Translations under genes and position numbers: made by a program
Notes under the pieces: generated by a model
Told to the model about the DNA's origin: nothing
The model's database searches: none
The model's input: only the letters and a program-made list of their open reading frames with translations
Part shown: positions 34,082 through 46,184 of the stretch, piece after piece
How positions within the stretch are numbered: position 1 is the first letter of the stretch
How the letters are laid out: each line of letters starts with the position of its first letter
Assembly (NCBI GenBank): GCA_947652605.1
Contig: OX393583.1
Coordinates: forward strand, 11,263,222 to 11,327,221
Direction of reading: 5' to 3'
Length of the DNA stretch: 64,000 nt
Origin: Elmis aenea
Lineage: Eukaryota; Arthropoda; Insecta; Coleoptera; Elmidae

Positions 34082-34210
34082 ATGCCAAGAATCTACAAAA
34101 AAAAGACCAATCGTGGTCAGTGGTCTCAAGGCGCAATGATAGCTGCTATGCACGACATTGAAGAAGGAACTACATCCTGCAATGCAGCTGCTGCTGCTGA
34201 ATGTTTCTGA
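34082..34210 (+). pseudogene. Psq/CENP-B-type helix-turn-helix N-terminus of pogo transposase
   Basis: The frame begins MPRIYKKKTNRGQWSQGAMI and continues AAMHDIEEGTTSCNAAAAA before a stop after 42 codons. The basic start, W at 14 and the A-rich second helix are those of the pipsqueak-type domain opening pogo transposases in insects. The rest of the DNA-binding and DDE region is deleted; an acidic linker (DENSDDSDFSSDG) survives in another frame just downstream. Confidence 0.7.
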
Positions 34211-34540
34211 TCATATCAATGGTAACATTGGTGGAGATACTAATGGTAACATTGGTAGGGAGATTCCTGATGAAAACTCAGATGATTCAGACTTTTCTTC
34301 AGATGGCAATATTCCGTTGAAGCAAATGAAAAGCTATGCTTTGTTTACGCCTGTAAAAAAATGATGGAGAACCTGAACCTTCTTCATCATCAAGGATTGT
34401 AAAGGGCAAACTATTTACCTCTAAAGGAACAAGCCCTAGCTGCTCAAAGTCGAAATCTGACACCTCACTGTGGAAAATCAGACCCTTGCCAACTATTAAT
34501 CGTCCTGTTCAAAATAATAAAAAAACTCTCAGCGAGCGTA

Positions 34541-34786
34541 ATTACTGGCACTCCCATAAAAAATCAATTAGAAGAGAAAGACAGGTTAGCAAAACAGAAG
34601 GGAGGAAATGGGCCTAATGAAAAAACAACTGAATCTTTATCCTATTATTGTCTAATCTGCCACAAACCTTATACAGAACCACCAGCGACAGACTGGATTC
34701 AGTGTTGCAAATGTCAAGAGTGGTGCCATGAAGACTGCACCACTTATGATGGCCAAGGACAATTTATTTGTGTTTTATGTATGTAG
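34541..34786 (+). pseudogene. Pogo transposase C-terminus with PHD finger
   Basis: An open 81-codon stretch ends at TAG 34784-34786. It reads a Lys/Glu-rich linker, then YYCLICHKPYTEPPATDWIQ followed by CCKCQEWCHEDC and FICVLCM. The spacing CxxC...CxxC....HxxC...CxxC is a C4HC3 PHD zinc finger. A C-terminal PHD-like finger is known in some insect pogo-type transposases. All eight zinc ligands remain although the catalytic core is lost. Confidence 0.75.
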
Positions 34787-35089
34787 GCGCCATCTTACCC
34801 CATTATGTTCGTCATCTTACCCGCACTATGGGGTAAGATGACTAAAATGACATTTTTTGTTTATGTTTTTTTATTGTAATATTGGAAGCGCTGTTTAGTT
34901 TAAAATCATAGGGAATTCAAAGGTAATTCACCAATGTATGTATTCGTCATTTTTATTTAATTATATCATTTTTCTCTTGGCCAAAACTTAATTTTCTTGT
35001 TAACCTAGTCATCTTACCCCAACTTCCCCTTACTGTGGTAGAAGAAAATTTGAAAAAAATGTTTTTTTAATAAATTTATTTAATGTTTT

Positions 35090-36130
35090 ATGGTAGATAT
35101 GTATTTTTTTATTTTTTTATTTTTTGTTAATAACTTAATGAGAGTTTTCTTGAAACTTTTTTTTGTAACTTGAGTTTGAGGGTCCCGAAATTTTTACCGG
35201 TTGGGGCCCCCACTTGACTTGATCCGCCACTGCCTGTATGACCTTCGTTTGTTCACCTAATGAAGTTAAACAACAACGAAACCAATAAACATCCAAATAA
35301 ATGTCATACCTTATTCATTTGTTTATGTAAACGAATCTTATCACATTTCGGCACGCGAATGCTTCGTGATAATTGCCAATCCATGTCATCGTCATGTTAT
35401 TGTTATTTGAATGAAAACAAATGAATAAGTAAAGCTTGCACCTACCGATTATGACACAGCATCAAAAAAAAACAATCGAAATCCAGTTAGTAGAAAATTA
35501 AGTGCAAAATGTTGTTAATAGTCGAAATATTTCGATGAACATTGGTTGGTTGATTCCCAATGTAATTAATTCTGGTTTTTTAATAAGATGTAGATGTTAC
35601 AACAGCTGGGTGCTAATCGATTTGGCCATGACTTATATGATGGACGTCATAATTGTACAGACTTATTCACATCATGAACTTTATATAACAATAAATTAAT
35701 AATTTTATTACCGTAGCTGATTGTAAGTAATGAACGACTACATTACGGTTTTAAATATTGCACAACACTTTCTTTAGATTGGTCCTGGTTCTCCTGATAG
35801 TACAAAATTTTAGCAATAACAAAAGCAACTGTTAATCAAACATTTTATTCTTAATAATAATTTGTTACCTTTGATGATGAATGACGAACAAAGTGCACTT
35901 AAAATATATACAACATAAGTGGGGTGTTTAAAAATTAAGTAGTAAGAAAAAAATTCTTCGGTCGCATTTTCTACATTGTTTTACAAAAATGTACGGTTTA
36001 CGGTTTAGTATTAATTAATGCTACTATCTATCAACGCTTGCTTAATTTAAATTTTTAGATAAGTAGCACGCTACAAAAGGGCGGTCTATTTTATAGTTTT
36101 GTCCGGTTAAAATGCTTTTATTATTTTTTT
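35090..36130. other. AT-rich interval, no gene seen
   Basis: A GGGGCCCCCACTTG...GATCCGCCACTGCCTG stretch at 35200-35236 looks like the right end of a hAT element, without an identified left end. The remainder shows nothing recognisable. Confidence 0.4.
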
Positions 36131-36132
36131 GT

Positions 36133-36518
36133 ACAGGGTGGTCCAAATTCGATGGGATGACATGGGTATCTCGCTTAATAGTCAACATAGAGAATCGATT
36201 AAATTACCAAAAATGTGCAGTAATTTGAGACAAATCAGAATATATTATCTTTTCCCGTATTCAAGTTATTAAAACAAAAATCTTTTTTTTTGATAATACT
36301 TATAATGTGTAATAGCTCCGCAATTGTTGTAAATATCAAAAGAAAATTGACGGAGTTAATTTTTAAATATCTTTATTTAAATTTGATAACCCTGAAAAAA
36401 TTTTACTCTCGGCATTAAAAAGTTATGACACAAACTTACTTTTTTTAAATAAAAGCTATAGTTGGCTAAATGCTTCTTAAAATTCTTTAGTTTGATCTAA
36501 TTATAAATATACGAGTAG
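36133..36518. repeat. Foldback family E, single truncated arm
   Basis: Begins TACAGGGTGGTCCAAATTCG like the E element in the transporter intron and follows it for about 380 bp, then abuts a full E copy. Confidence 0.75.
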
Positions 36519-37719
36519 TACAGGGTGGTCTAAATTCGATGGGATTGCATCGGTATCTCGGTTAATATTTAAGATAGAGAAACGGTTAAATTACAAAAAA
36601 TGTGCATTTTTTGAGACAAACTCAGAACCATTTTCAAAAATAATTTATCATTTTCGGTTTTCGATTGAATAAAAAGTGTTTTTTTGTCATATTAATAATG
36701 TCATATCTCCGTTATTGTTGTAAATATATAAAATATTTATGAAGATTATTTTTAGATATTTTTATGTTTAATTTAATTATACTAAAAAAAAAAATTTACG
36801 CCCGCCGTTAAAAAGTTATGACACAAACTTACCTTTTTTTAAATGAGAGCGATAGTTGGCTATGACCTATTTAAATTCCTTATTTTTTTCTCATTCCAAA
36901 TATATACGGGTTGATGTATTTATTTTTAATAATACGCAAGTTATGAAGGTTTTTTTTTTTAAAGAAAATCATAGTAGGATGTGAAAAAAAAAGGTGTAAA
37001 ACCTTATAAAACTCCGGTGGTACAAGTAACCAAGGCTTTCTAATTTGTTGTTGAAATAAATATTGTAAATATTTGAACATAAGATAACAACAACATAGTC
37101 GGAATCAGCAGTAATGTAGTATATTGCTGTTTATCTTAAGTTCAAAAATTTTTGATGTTTAACTCTACAACAAATTAAAAAACCTTGGTAACTTGTACCA
37201 CATGAGTTTTATAAGGATTTACACTGTGTTTTTTTTTTTTGTTTTCACATCCTACTATGATTTTCTTTAAAAAAAAAACTAAAAACCCTTCATAACTTGC
37301 GTATTATTAAAAATTAATACATCGACCCTTATATATTTGGAATGAGAAAAAATAAGGAATTTAAATAGGTCATAGCCAACTATCGTTCCCATTTAAAAAA
37401 AGGTAAGTTTATGTCATAACTTTTTAATAGAGAGCGTTTTTTTTTTTTTTTTTTAGTATAGTCAAATTAAACGTAAAAGTATCTAAAAATAATCTTAAAA
37501 TATATTTTCGATATTTACAACAATAACGGAGATATGACACATTATTATTATGACAAAAAAACACTTTCTATTCAATAACTCAAAAACCGGAAATGATAGA
37601 ATATTTTTGAAAACGGTTTGTCTCAAAAAACTGCACATTTTTGGTGATTTAACTATTTCTCTATCTTGAATATTAACCGAGATACCTATGCAATCCCATC
37701 GAATTTCGACCACCCTGTA
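36519..37719. mobile_element. Foldback family E copy 3 (complete)
   Basis: Ends TACAGGGTGGTCTAAATTCG and CGACCACCCTGTA. Arms and centre match the copy at 16167-17396 along the whole length. Confidence 0.85.
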
Positions 37720-39203
37720 CAGTGTGGCCCATTTCAAAACGGATCACCCCTATAAAAAGTTTATTTATGGTCCGATTTTCATAAACTTTTTTTTTTACGA
37801 TAAAGCATCAAAAACTGTACTTTTGCATCCTATTTTAAAATTCAGTTTACACTCACAAAGCATACTGTGATTTTTTTTCGATGTCAAAATTGGCAAAATT
37901 TGTTTTGCATTTTTTTTATATAAAATCTGACTACACTACTGTATTAAAGATGCCCTTAAATGGGTTTGTACTAAATTTGATGAAAAAATATCTATTATTA
38001 AGAAATTAATTATGAATTCAATGTTTGTGATTAAATTAATGTCGATAGAGGGGTTGATGTAGTTATTTTCAATAATACGTAAGCTACGAAGGTTTTCAGT
38101 TCGTTATTTAAAGAAAGATATGATAGGCTGTAAAACAAAAAATAACAAGGTGTAAAACCATTTAAAACTCATGTGATACAATATAGGAAAGTTTTGTAAT
38201 GTGTTGTTGAGATAAACATTATAAATTTGCTGACTCAAGAAAATTTTTTATTTACCTTAAAAATCCAATAGATAAAAGTGTTCAAAATCAATTGGCCTGG
38301 CACGTGTTTTAATTAATTCTGTTATAAACAAACGATATATGTTAGTGAAGCAATTCAAGATCAAATTAACAAAATAAACAGGTGACTTGACGCTTCATCA
38401 GGAGATAAACAAAGTTTTTAATTAAAACGACAGATCAATGCATCACACAAGTTAATTAAAGTTATTTAAAGTTTTTCAATTAGTTCATATTAATAGTGTG
38501 TTTTTTGTGCCAAACTTTGACTAGCTATATGTCACTGTTAAATTGATATTAAGGATAAATATTTTTGAGCGGTTTTTTTATTGAAAAGAGGAAAAAATAT
38601 GCTTTTTTATGAGGTCATAGCCATCTAAGAATTTAAACAATATTGAAACAAATGAATGTTTTTATTTTATAGTGGGTAAAAAAGTTTTTCTCCCCAAAAA
38701 TATTCTTGTACCATCAAGTATAACCGAGTTATTAACGATTAAAAAAAATATGCTTATTTTGATTTTTGTTGATTATCTACGTGCCATGAGAATTTTTAAA
38801 AACATTAAAGCTGGTTTCCAACCTGTGGGGCGCGCCCCCCTAGGGGGGCGCGAGACCATTGCAAGGGGGGCGCGCAGCTGTTACCAAAATATCATTTTTT
38901 AATATAAGCAAACAAAACAAACTTTTTTATACAGAATATGGTACCTATATTGTTTTGTAGCCCATTAAATAATTATTATATCAGGACAGTGTTTATGAAA
39001 TTGGATTGTTACGAAAAGTGAGCGGGGCGCGAACATTTTTTTATAAAAAAGGGGGGCGGAGGTCCAAAAAGGTTGGAAACCACTGCATTAAAGCATCATT
39101 GAATAAGTCTCCGAAAATGGAACAATTAGTAACTAAAACTTCTTTTTAGCTCTTACCGTTTACGAGATCCCAAGGGTGGCCCTTCTATATGGACCACCCT
39201 GTA
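37718..39203. mobile_element. Family J-related element split by a hAT MITE
   Basis: Starts TACAGTGTGGCCC and ends GGACCACCCTGTA, with the TTACCGTTTACGAGATCCC subterminal block shared with 30.66 kb. A hAT MITE interrupts it at 38811. Confidence 0.6.
38811..39085. mobile_element. Small hAT MITE with GC palindrome
   Basis: The ends CTGGTTTCCAACC and GGTTGGAAACCACTG are inverted, flanked by the exact 8-bp duplication CATTAAAG. A striking internal palindrome GGGCGCGCCCCCCTAGGGG and repeated GGGGGGCGCG make this the most GC-rich stretch nearby. Confidence 0.9.
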
Positions 39204-39412
39204 TATTATATTAAACATTTTGCTTTGAATTTTTTTTTTCGTATTTTTAATATAGAATTACATTGTCTATAAATCAAAATGCGAGTCTTAAATTTATACC
39301 TTTCTTAGAGTATTGGGGGGCCCGTTGTCTATTGCCCTATGTATGTATTGTGACACCCCGCCTGATATTAATTATTTTAATTTACTTCGATGTTATTTCA
39401 ATTACTTTTAAA

Positions 39413-40589
39413 CAGGGACTGAGAACGGAACGAAAACGTTAAACGAAATTAACCGTTTTTTTTTTTAAGAACGAATACGAAACCGAAAACGAAATTATCA
39501 TTTTTCGTTTAAGAACGAAAACGAAATAAATATCTTCCAAAACCGGTTTTAGCCGGTTTTAACCGGTTTTGTTGCTATTTCAATTTTATTTGTTAAACAC
39601 AAACGCGAATTTACCTTCTATGCTGGGGAGACTCCACGAGGCAGTAAAAAATCTCACTTGAAATAAATGAGCTTCACTTTCTCCATATATTTACATGAAT
39701 ATGTAATAACCATTTTATTGTTTATACTTGCAATTTCGCGTAACACAATTAACGGTACAGATATTCTCTATTTCTAATTTGCTTTTTTAGATCATAAATA
39801 TAGAATATACACTTGATTATCAATGTGTATGTTTTATTTGCATTTAGACATAAAAGTAAAATTTATTCTTACTTCGAAAAGGACTAATGTAAAAGAAGAT
39901 TATTTGGAAGATGTGTTGATAGCAAGATTGAACGGAATGTGAAAATGTATATTGTATGGTATGTACAAACTATAAAGTTAAAGTATATTTCAAATTAATA
40001 TAAGTTTTTTTTAATATCTTTTTTATTTATAACATTTAGTAAATTATCCACTTGAATTAATTCTTTTGTCTTTTTAAATAATTACAGGAGGATCTAATTT
40101 AATTCAAATGCATAGATTTTTAGTATTAAAACCAATTTAAATCAGCACTTGCTATATTTTTATATTTTTAAATAAAAATCGTGTGTCTAATTTAACCTAA
40201 TCACGTTGTGTTTTTGCACCGTACGGGTGTTAAACTTAATAAAATGGTTAAATTTTAATGTGTTTAACGATTTGGTAAATTTAATATGGCGATGGTTCGC
40301 CAATCTAAAATATGCTGTCCGTGAGCAACAAACCCCATCCGTTTATATTTTAGTTGAGAGTTGAGACGCAAATATTGTTATTGTATTTATAGAGGGTTTT
40401 GGTGACTGGAAAAAAAATTAAAGTCCTCGATTTTTTGACGACAAAAAAAATATTGTTAAACCGGTTTTAACCGTTATTATTTCGGTTCACGAAAACGAAA
40501 AAGGAATTTCTTCGGTTAGAACGAAAACGATATATTTCGTTTTCGTTCTGAACAGAAACGAACGGAATTTTTTTCGTTTTTAGTCCCTG
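39413..40589. mobile_element. hAT MITE with AACCGGTT repeats, copy 1
   Basis: The ends CAGGGACTGAGAACGG and CGTTTTTAGTCCCTG are inverted, bounded by the exact duplication CTTTTAAA. Subterminal regions carry many CGAAAACGAA and AACCGGTTTTAACC repeats. No coding capacity. A related copy in opposite orientation is at 44962-46029. Confidence 0.92.
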
Positions 40590-40621
40590 CTTTTAAATGA
40601 ACAACATTGCAACAAATGCTG

Positions 40622-41212
40622 ATGATTTTTTGGGGTAACGCTAGTGACTCGGAACGCCTATTTATTATACAAAAGCGTTGTATAAGAACTATTTTTGGTC
40701 TAAACTACCGAGATCACTGCAAAGATACTTTTCGTGACAAACAAATATTAACTTTTTACGACCTATTCATTTTCGAAGCTCTCCTTTTCGTAAGAAATAA
40801 TTTTGATCTGTTCGAAGTGAATATAAGAAACCATGCAGTCAATACCCGACATAAAAAAAATCTTAAGCCCGATTGCTTCAAATATAGCTAGCTTCAAAAA
40901 AATTTTGCCTCTATAATTATTGCCATATATAACAAATTTAATACATCTCCTGAGAGTATAAAAAATCTACCCACCCCTGACTTGAAGAAAATATTAAGAA
41001 ATAATGTCCTAATCTCTAAAGCTTACTATGGAGTTAGTGAATACCTTAATGACGCTTACTTTAAAAACTCTTTTAAGTAAATATAATTTTGTGTTGTGTA
41101 TATATATTCGTATATATGTGTATTATTATTATCATTATTGTGACATGTTCTATGCCTTTTTGGATTTTTCAGAACAAATAAAGACTACTACTACTACTAC
41201 TACTACATCAGT
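40622..41212 (+). pseudogene. 5'-truncated LINE (Jockey-like) 3' end
   Basis: The reading frame begins WGNASDSERLFIIQKRCIRT and runs through FRDKQILTFYDLFIFEALLF to YYGVSEYLNDAYFKNSFK and a stop, the usual C-terminus of Jockey-type reverse transcriptases. One in-frame TAG interrupts it. The 3' end is a short ACT repeat (about 41182-41212). The reverse transcriptase catalytic part is not included. Confidence 0.85.
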
Positions 41213-41303
41213 TACTAAAACATATAACACTTCAAAAGGGCCAAGTTATGAGGATTTCGACTTAAGTAAAACACATTTACACATTCAATATTACAGTCAT
41301 ATT

Positions 41304-41697
41304 GGGTAGTTTACCCGGTGACATTTAAAGTCGCGACTTTAAATGTCACCGTGTGAACTACCCAAATTGAAAGTCGCGACTTCAAAATGAAAATGGCCGC
41401 TCTTGTAATTGCAGCATCGACTATTGTAAAGCAACTAATTATTTTGAAGTTGCTATTTGTTGATAATGCTCTAAAATCGTTGGAACATCTATTGGGGACA
41501 TGATAAATTGGAAATCGATGACAAACAAATGTATATTATTATTGTCTGTTACCTATGTCAAAATATAAAAATATGGTAGGCTTATGTCAAATGCCGAACT
41601 GTCAATATCGTTGTCGCGACTTTTAAAGTCGCGATATTAGGCGTTCACACGATGACATCAGAAGTCGCGACTTCAAATGTCACCATGTAAACTACCC
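41304..41697. mobile_element. MITE G copy 2
   Basis: The ends GGGTAGTTTACCCGGTGAC and GTCACCATGTAAACTACCC are inverted, with AAAGTCGCGACTTTAAATG hairpins inside, as in copy 1. The empty site is preserved in repeat N copy 1 near 19130. Confidence 0.85.
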
Positions 41698-42035
41698 TTA
41701 ACTTGGGTCCTACAACGCCAGCATTTGGCTTTCATCAATCAACAAACTATTTGTTGATAAAGTTGCACGTCATAAGTAGAACAAACTTCTCCCACAAATA
41801 ATATGTGTTTATGGTAAAGAATGACAAAGATGCAGCTACAATAAAAATAGCAACCAACAGGGAACCTAAAAAATCTTGGGACAGTGGCGCGCGGGTAGTT
41901 AAGAACCAACCACTGAGAAAAGTACAGCTGGTCGATAAATAAAGGAGATTGTTGTTAAAATTGTTATGTTTTATTTGTTTCTTACTGTGTACTAATTGCT
42001 CTAGACCTGTGTACTACGTAAAACAACGTTTGAGG

Positions 42036-42953
42036 GTCCAACCACGTTACAAAGAAGATCACGAGCCATACTTAACAACAATAAATATAAGAGTAATAAG
42101 TACTCTTCCCCAAAAGTGCGGCTTATGTACAGTACGGTCCGTCACAGTATAATAGTTACAACAAAATTCTGTGGAACATGATACACGGCATACAATCAAT
42201 TCGAGATTGGTGTTAAAACTCTACGTCTCTCGTTGGCTTTATACGAAACTAATTTCAAGAGTAATTAATTGACTGACAGAAAATTTAATTGGATTTATAA
42301 AGGCACCGTGCATTATCGTGACGCTGATATCTTCTGAACTGCTGTAATCAACCTAGCTTTATCACCACAAATGTATAATTAATTAAAGCTATTGTGGTAA
42401 ACGAATTAATCTTGGATAACGAATACAATTAACCACTCAACTCTTAACTGAAGTGTTTAAAAAATGCAGAAGCTTGATTTTAAATAGTTGTTGCTTAACT
42501 ATTGATATAAAAAATTATGTTTACAGTTTGTTAAATTCTTTCGTTTAATTTAATCTACTTCTTTAATAGTTTTTTGACAACACGTGTTGCATCAATTTAG
42601 CTATGTGGTTTGCATTCTTTGTATCGTCTTTGTTCGACTAATTATCAAAATTTATTGCTTTTTTTACCACCATAGTTCCCTGAAGAAGTCGAGAAAAACT
42701 AACGACGAACATGTCGGAACAGTAGTGTAAATAGAATCAATAAAAACCTGTTTTAACCAGCAAAAAAAAACGTTGTGTTTGATAATACTACATATTTGAT
42801 ATTTTGATATATCGATATTTCGTGGCATGGACAACAAAAATAATGGCAAGCAGCTTTTTTATTTAGGTCACCAGTCTCTTTTTTAGGTTTTTACTAACTT
42901 TTTTACTTCCCGCCCCTTTTATATCGACATTTCGTTTTATCGATATATCGATA
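42036..42953. other. AT-rich interval, no gene seen
   Basis: Contains ATCGATAT-rich stretches near 42800-42950 and a CCTGAAGAAGTCGAG...GTCGGAAC segment near 42680 reminiscent of retroelement 3' tails. Nothing could be assigned. Confidence 0.35.
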
Positions 42954-44013
42954 TACAGGGTGTTTCTTAAGTACTGCAACAAAATTCAGGAAGTGATTCC
43001 TTGTCAAAAATTAGGGGGGTCTTTCATAAAAAAAATATTCCCCTTAGAGGTCTCCTTTCGAAGTTACACCCCCCTAAAGGATTGCGCCAAAATTAGGTTT
43101 TTATTTTATTTCTCAAATTTGGATAAATTTAGGAAAATGATATTTGGTAGATGTTTTAGACTTATTAAAAGGTTTCTCACAGTAATATTTTTAATCATCT
43201 CCCACCTCCACAGGGGGCTGAAAAGTGCGACCCCTGTTGGTTTTCTTATCAGAACTTTTTGGTGAGTTAAAATCTTTTAATAACATTTTTTTTTTCAGAG
43301 CTTGATTTATTTAGAAACTTTATCTATTCTCTAGTTTATCTCGTAAAACCTGCCGTTTTTGAGTAAAAAATAAAGTAAGTAAACATTAACCATCAAATAT
43401 TCCAATTTAAAACGACTCATTTTGGTGGTTTCCATGGTTTGTTTATGTTCATGTTGGGTAGAATCGACGGGCGTTATAGCGTTGTCGCCACGTTAACCTG
43501 AAAATAGATTACAACCGTCAATTCTACCCAATATGAACATAAAACAAACCATGGCAACCACCAAAATGAATCGTTTTATATTGGAATATTTGATGGTTCA
43601 CGTTTACTTATTATATTTTTTACTCGAAAACGGTAGGTTTTACGAGATAAACTAAAGAATAAATTAAGTTTCTAAATAATTCAAGCTTTAAAAAAAAAAT
43701 TTAACCCACCAAAAAAGTCTGATAAGAAAACCAACAGGGGTCGCTCTTTTCAGCCCCCTGTGGAGGTGGGAGATGATTCAAAATATTGTGGGAAACCTTT
43801 TCATAAGTATAAAACATCTACCAAATATCATTTTCCTAAATTTATCCGAATTTGAGAAATAAAATAAAAACCTAATTTTATCGCGCCCCTTTAGGGGGGT
43901 GTAACTTCGAAAGGAGACGTCTAAGGAATTTTGTTTTTATGTAAGACCTCCCTTAATTTTCAATAAGGAATCACCTCCGGATTTTTTTTGCAATACTTAA
44001 GAAACACCCTGTA
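42954..44013. mobile_element. Foldback family D, copy 2
   Basis: Ends TACAGGGTGTTTCTTAAG and TTAAGAAACACCCTGTA. Matches the copy at 10325-11348 throughout, with the GGTCTCCTTTCGAAGTTACA block in each arm and the ACAAACCATGG hairpin in the centre. Confidence 0.9.
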
Positions 44014-44158
44014 TATCCATATAATTTTGATATTTGATATCGAATTTTCGATATCGCCCACCACTAATGGCTACATTTAACAATAAGCTAAAAATTTGAC
44101 ATGTTGTATCCTTTATTTTACCATTGAAACTGTGTAGAAGCTTAGCGAATATATTTAA

Positions 44159-44814
44159 CCCTCCAGTACTAACATGATTTTTGTAACGCGAGTACTAACA
44201 TCGGTCTGTGAGACCGAATTCATCCAAAGCTTATTTTATAAGTATTATTTAAATTCTAAGTGTGCTTTATATAAAAAAAAAAACCTTCAAAGCATATTTG
44301 AATCTGTACTCTTTGAATTAAATGCTGCAAATACGTTTGTGGCAGCTATGTTTAGTATACGATAAAAAATTACCATAGGCCACCTTCTCGTATTTCTAGC
44401 GCAGTTATAGCCTGAGCATAGTTTGTCCACTATATCAACACCAGACTTTGTACATTGTACAACATAATAATTTGTGTTTTCCCGTATTTTCATCAAGATT
44501 ATCAAAATCATAGGCTATTTCTCGTTTGTTCTTTTTTATTATGCCTACCACAGTTCGTTTCTTCTCCAACAAAGTTTTACATAATGGTAATAATAATCCA
44601 ATTAGTAACATCAATACTAACACGGGTCTGTGAGATTGAAATACCCAAAAAACTGGCAAAAATCGCTAAAAAACGCTTGCGACTGCGAGAGCTGGTCGAT
44701 AAATAGATATAATGAAGATAGCGACGAGCCCAACCCCCTTCTCACACGCGTTTTCTAGTTTCGGGGATAAAATTGGGGGGTCGGTCTGTGAGACCGCACG
44801 TTAGCACTGGAGGG
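44159..44814. mobile_element. piggyBac element with large internal deletion
   Basis: The termini CCCTCCAGTACTAAC and GTTAGCACTGGAGGG are flanked by TTAA on both sides. Subterminal GGTCTGTGAGACCG palindromes repeat at each end. A minus-strand transposase remnant lies inside. Confidence 0.9.
44290..44620 (-). pseudogene. piggyBac transposase C-terminal core remnant
   Basis: Two overlapping minus-strand frames encode LLEKKRTVVGIIKKNKREIA followed, after a frameshift and deletion, by CTKSGVDIVDKLCSGYNCAR and NTRRWPMVIFYRILNIAATN. These are the KxT..GT(I/L)RKNK and GVDxxDxxxxxY...R.TRRWP segments of piggyBac transposases; the last two catalytic Asp remain. The N-terminal and zinc-finger parts are missing. 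Confidence 0.85.
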
Positions 44815-44961
44815 TTAAAGATATATCCCGAAAGAAGGCAACGAAGGGTGCGTAATTACAGAAATCTTGAAATAAATTTAAAAGAATATGTTTTTTGTTT
44901 TTGAGAAACCAACCAAAAATCCAAAACAATTTAATAAAGAATTAGAATTATCAGTTTTTAC

Positions 44962-46029
44962 CAGGGACTAAAAACGAAAAAAAATCCGTTCCGAACAGAA
45001 ACGAAAACGAAATATATCGTTTTCGTTCTTTTCATTCTAACCGAAAAAATTCTTTTTTCGTTTTCGTGAACCGAAATAATAACGGTTAAAACCGGTCTTA
45101 CAATATTTTTTTGTCGTCAAAAAATCATTTTTTTTTCTAGTCACCACAACCCTCTATAAATACAATAACAATATTTGCGTATCAACTAAAATATAAACGA
45201 TGACGATGGGGTTTGATGCTCACGGACAGCATATTTTAGACTGGCGAACCATCGCCATATTAAATTTACCAAATCGTTAAACACATTAACATTTAACCAT
45301 TTTATTAAGTTTAACACCCGTAAGGTGCAAAAACACAACGTGATTCTATTAAATTAGACACACGATCTTTATCTAAAAATATGAAAATATAGAAGTGCTG
45401 TTTTAAATTTGTTTTAGTACTAAAAATCTATGCATTTGAATAAAATAAGATCCTGCTGTAATTATTTAAAAAGACAAAAGAATGAATTCAAGTGGATAAT
45501 TTACTAAATGTTATAAATAAAAAAGATATTTAAAAAAAAACTTATATTAGCTTGAAATATACTTTAACTCTATAGTTTGTACATACCATACAATATACAT
45601 TTTCACATTCCGTTAAATCTTACTAGCAACACATCTTCCAATAAATCTTCTTTTACATTAGTCCTTTTCGAAGTAAGAATAAATTTTACTTTTATTAACT
45701 CTAAACACAAATAAAACATACACATTGATAATATATATTCAATCAAGTGTATATTCTATATTGATGATCTAAAAAACAAATTAGAAATAGAGAATATCTG
45801 TAGCTACCGTTAATTGTGTAAGGTAAATTCGCGTTTGTGTTTAACAAATAAAATTGAAATAGCGACAAAACCGGTTAAAACCGGTTAAAACCGGTTTTGG
45901 AAAATATTTATTTCGTTTTCGTTCTCGAACGAAAAATAATAATTTCGGTTTCGGTTTCGTTTTCGTTCTTAAAAAAATTTCGGTTAATTTCGTTTAACGT
46001 TTTCGTTTTCGTTCCGTTCTCAGTCCCTG
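44962..46029. mobile_element. hAT MITE with AACCGGTT repeats, copy 2
   Basis: The ends CAGGGACTAAAAACG and CGTTCTCAGTCCCTG, bounded by the exact duplication GTTTTTAC, inverted relative to the copy at 39413. Both termini and the central CATATTTTAGACTGGCGAAC-type block are shared. Confidence 0.92.
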
Positions 46030-46184
46030 GTTTTTACACACTTTTAATGGCATAGAATGTAGCATTTCAACATATAAAATTTTCAATTAGTTGTAAATGT
46101 GCCCATAATTATATAACAAATTTGCTACAAAGACTATCGAACTACACAACAATACAATAACATTCTAATAAATTATACTGCACA

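Larger units (their letters stand above)
33618..35030. mobile_element. Pogo-type element with internal deletion
   Basis: The ends GGGGAAGTTGGGGTAAGATG and its complement CATCTTACCCCAACTTCCCC (one mismatch tolerated) bound the element. TA lies at both borders, and removing it restores the hAT frame (LRS|TVVEE). GGGTAAGATGAC is repeated several times at both ends. Coding remains: an N-terminal helix-turn-helix and a C-terminal PHD finger; the DDE core is missing. Confidence 0.8.
31955..35085 (+). pseudogene. ZMYM1-type hAT transposase remnant, split by two elements
   Basis: Coding pieces on the plus strand follow the order of ZMYM1/DUF4371-type hAT transposases. VKRVSNTRWSARADAVLAVK begins near 31955; a NNFREEFEKV / RRQQKRKMFFDENKEDG region follows at 32260-32440; KLVEDINKKKNIDVSTFEDE lies at about 33345; and the hATC dimerisation block PLSNASGEKSFSVLKRVKNY lies at about 33550, continuing after an inserted element at 35031 as STVVEENLKK. 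Several frameshifts and stops are present. A MADF-bearing MITE and a pogo-type element interrupt it. Confidence 0.75.
39355..42035 (+). repeat. Repeat N copy 2, split by three insertions
   Basis: Colinear with the uninterrupted copy at 18785-19320 but broken by a hAT MITE (39413), a LINE fragment (40622) and MITE G copy 2 (41304). Left, middle and right pieces rejoin to the other copy when the guests are removed. Confidence 0.7.

Noticed and set aside
42800..42960. ATCGATAT-rich stretch as a hAT MITE end matching TATCGCCCACCACTA at 44055
   Set aside because: The right-end-like sequence has no matching left terminus and no target duplication could be identified.
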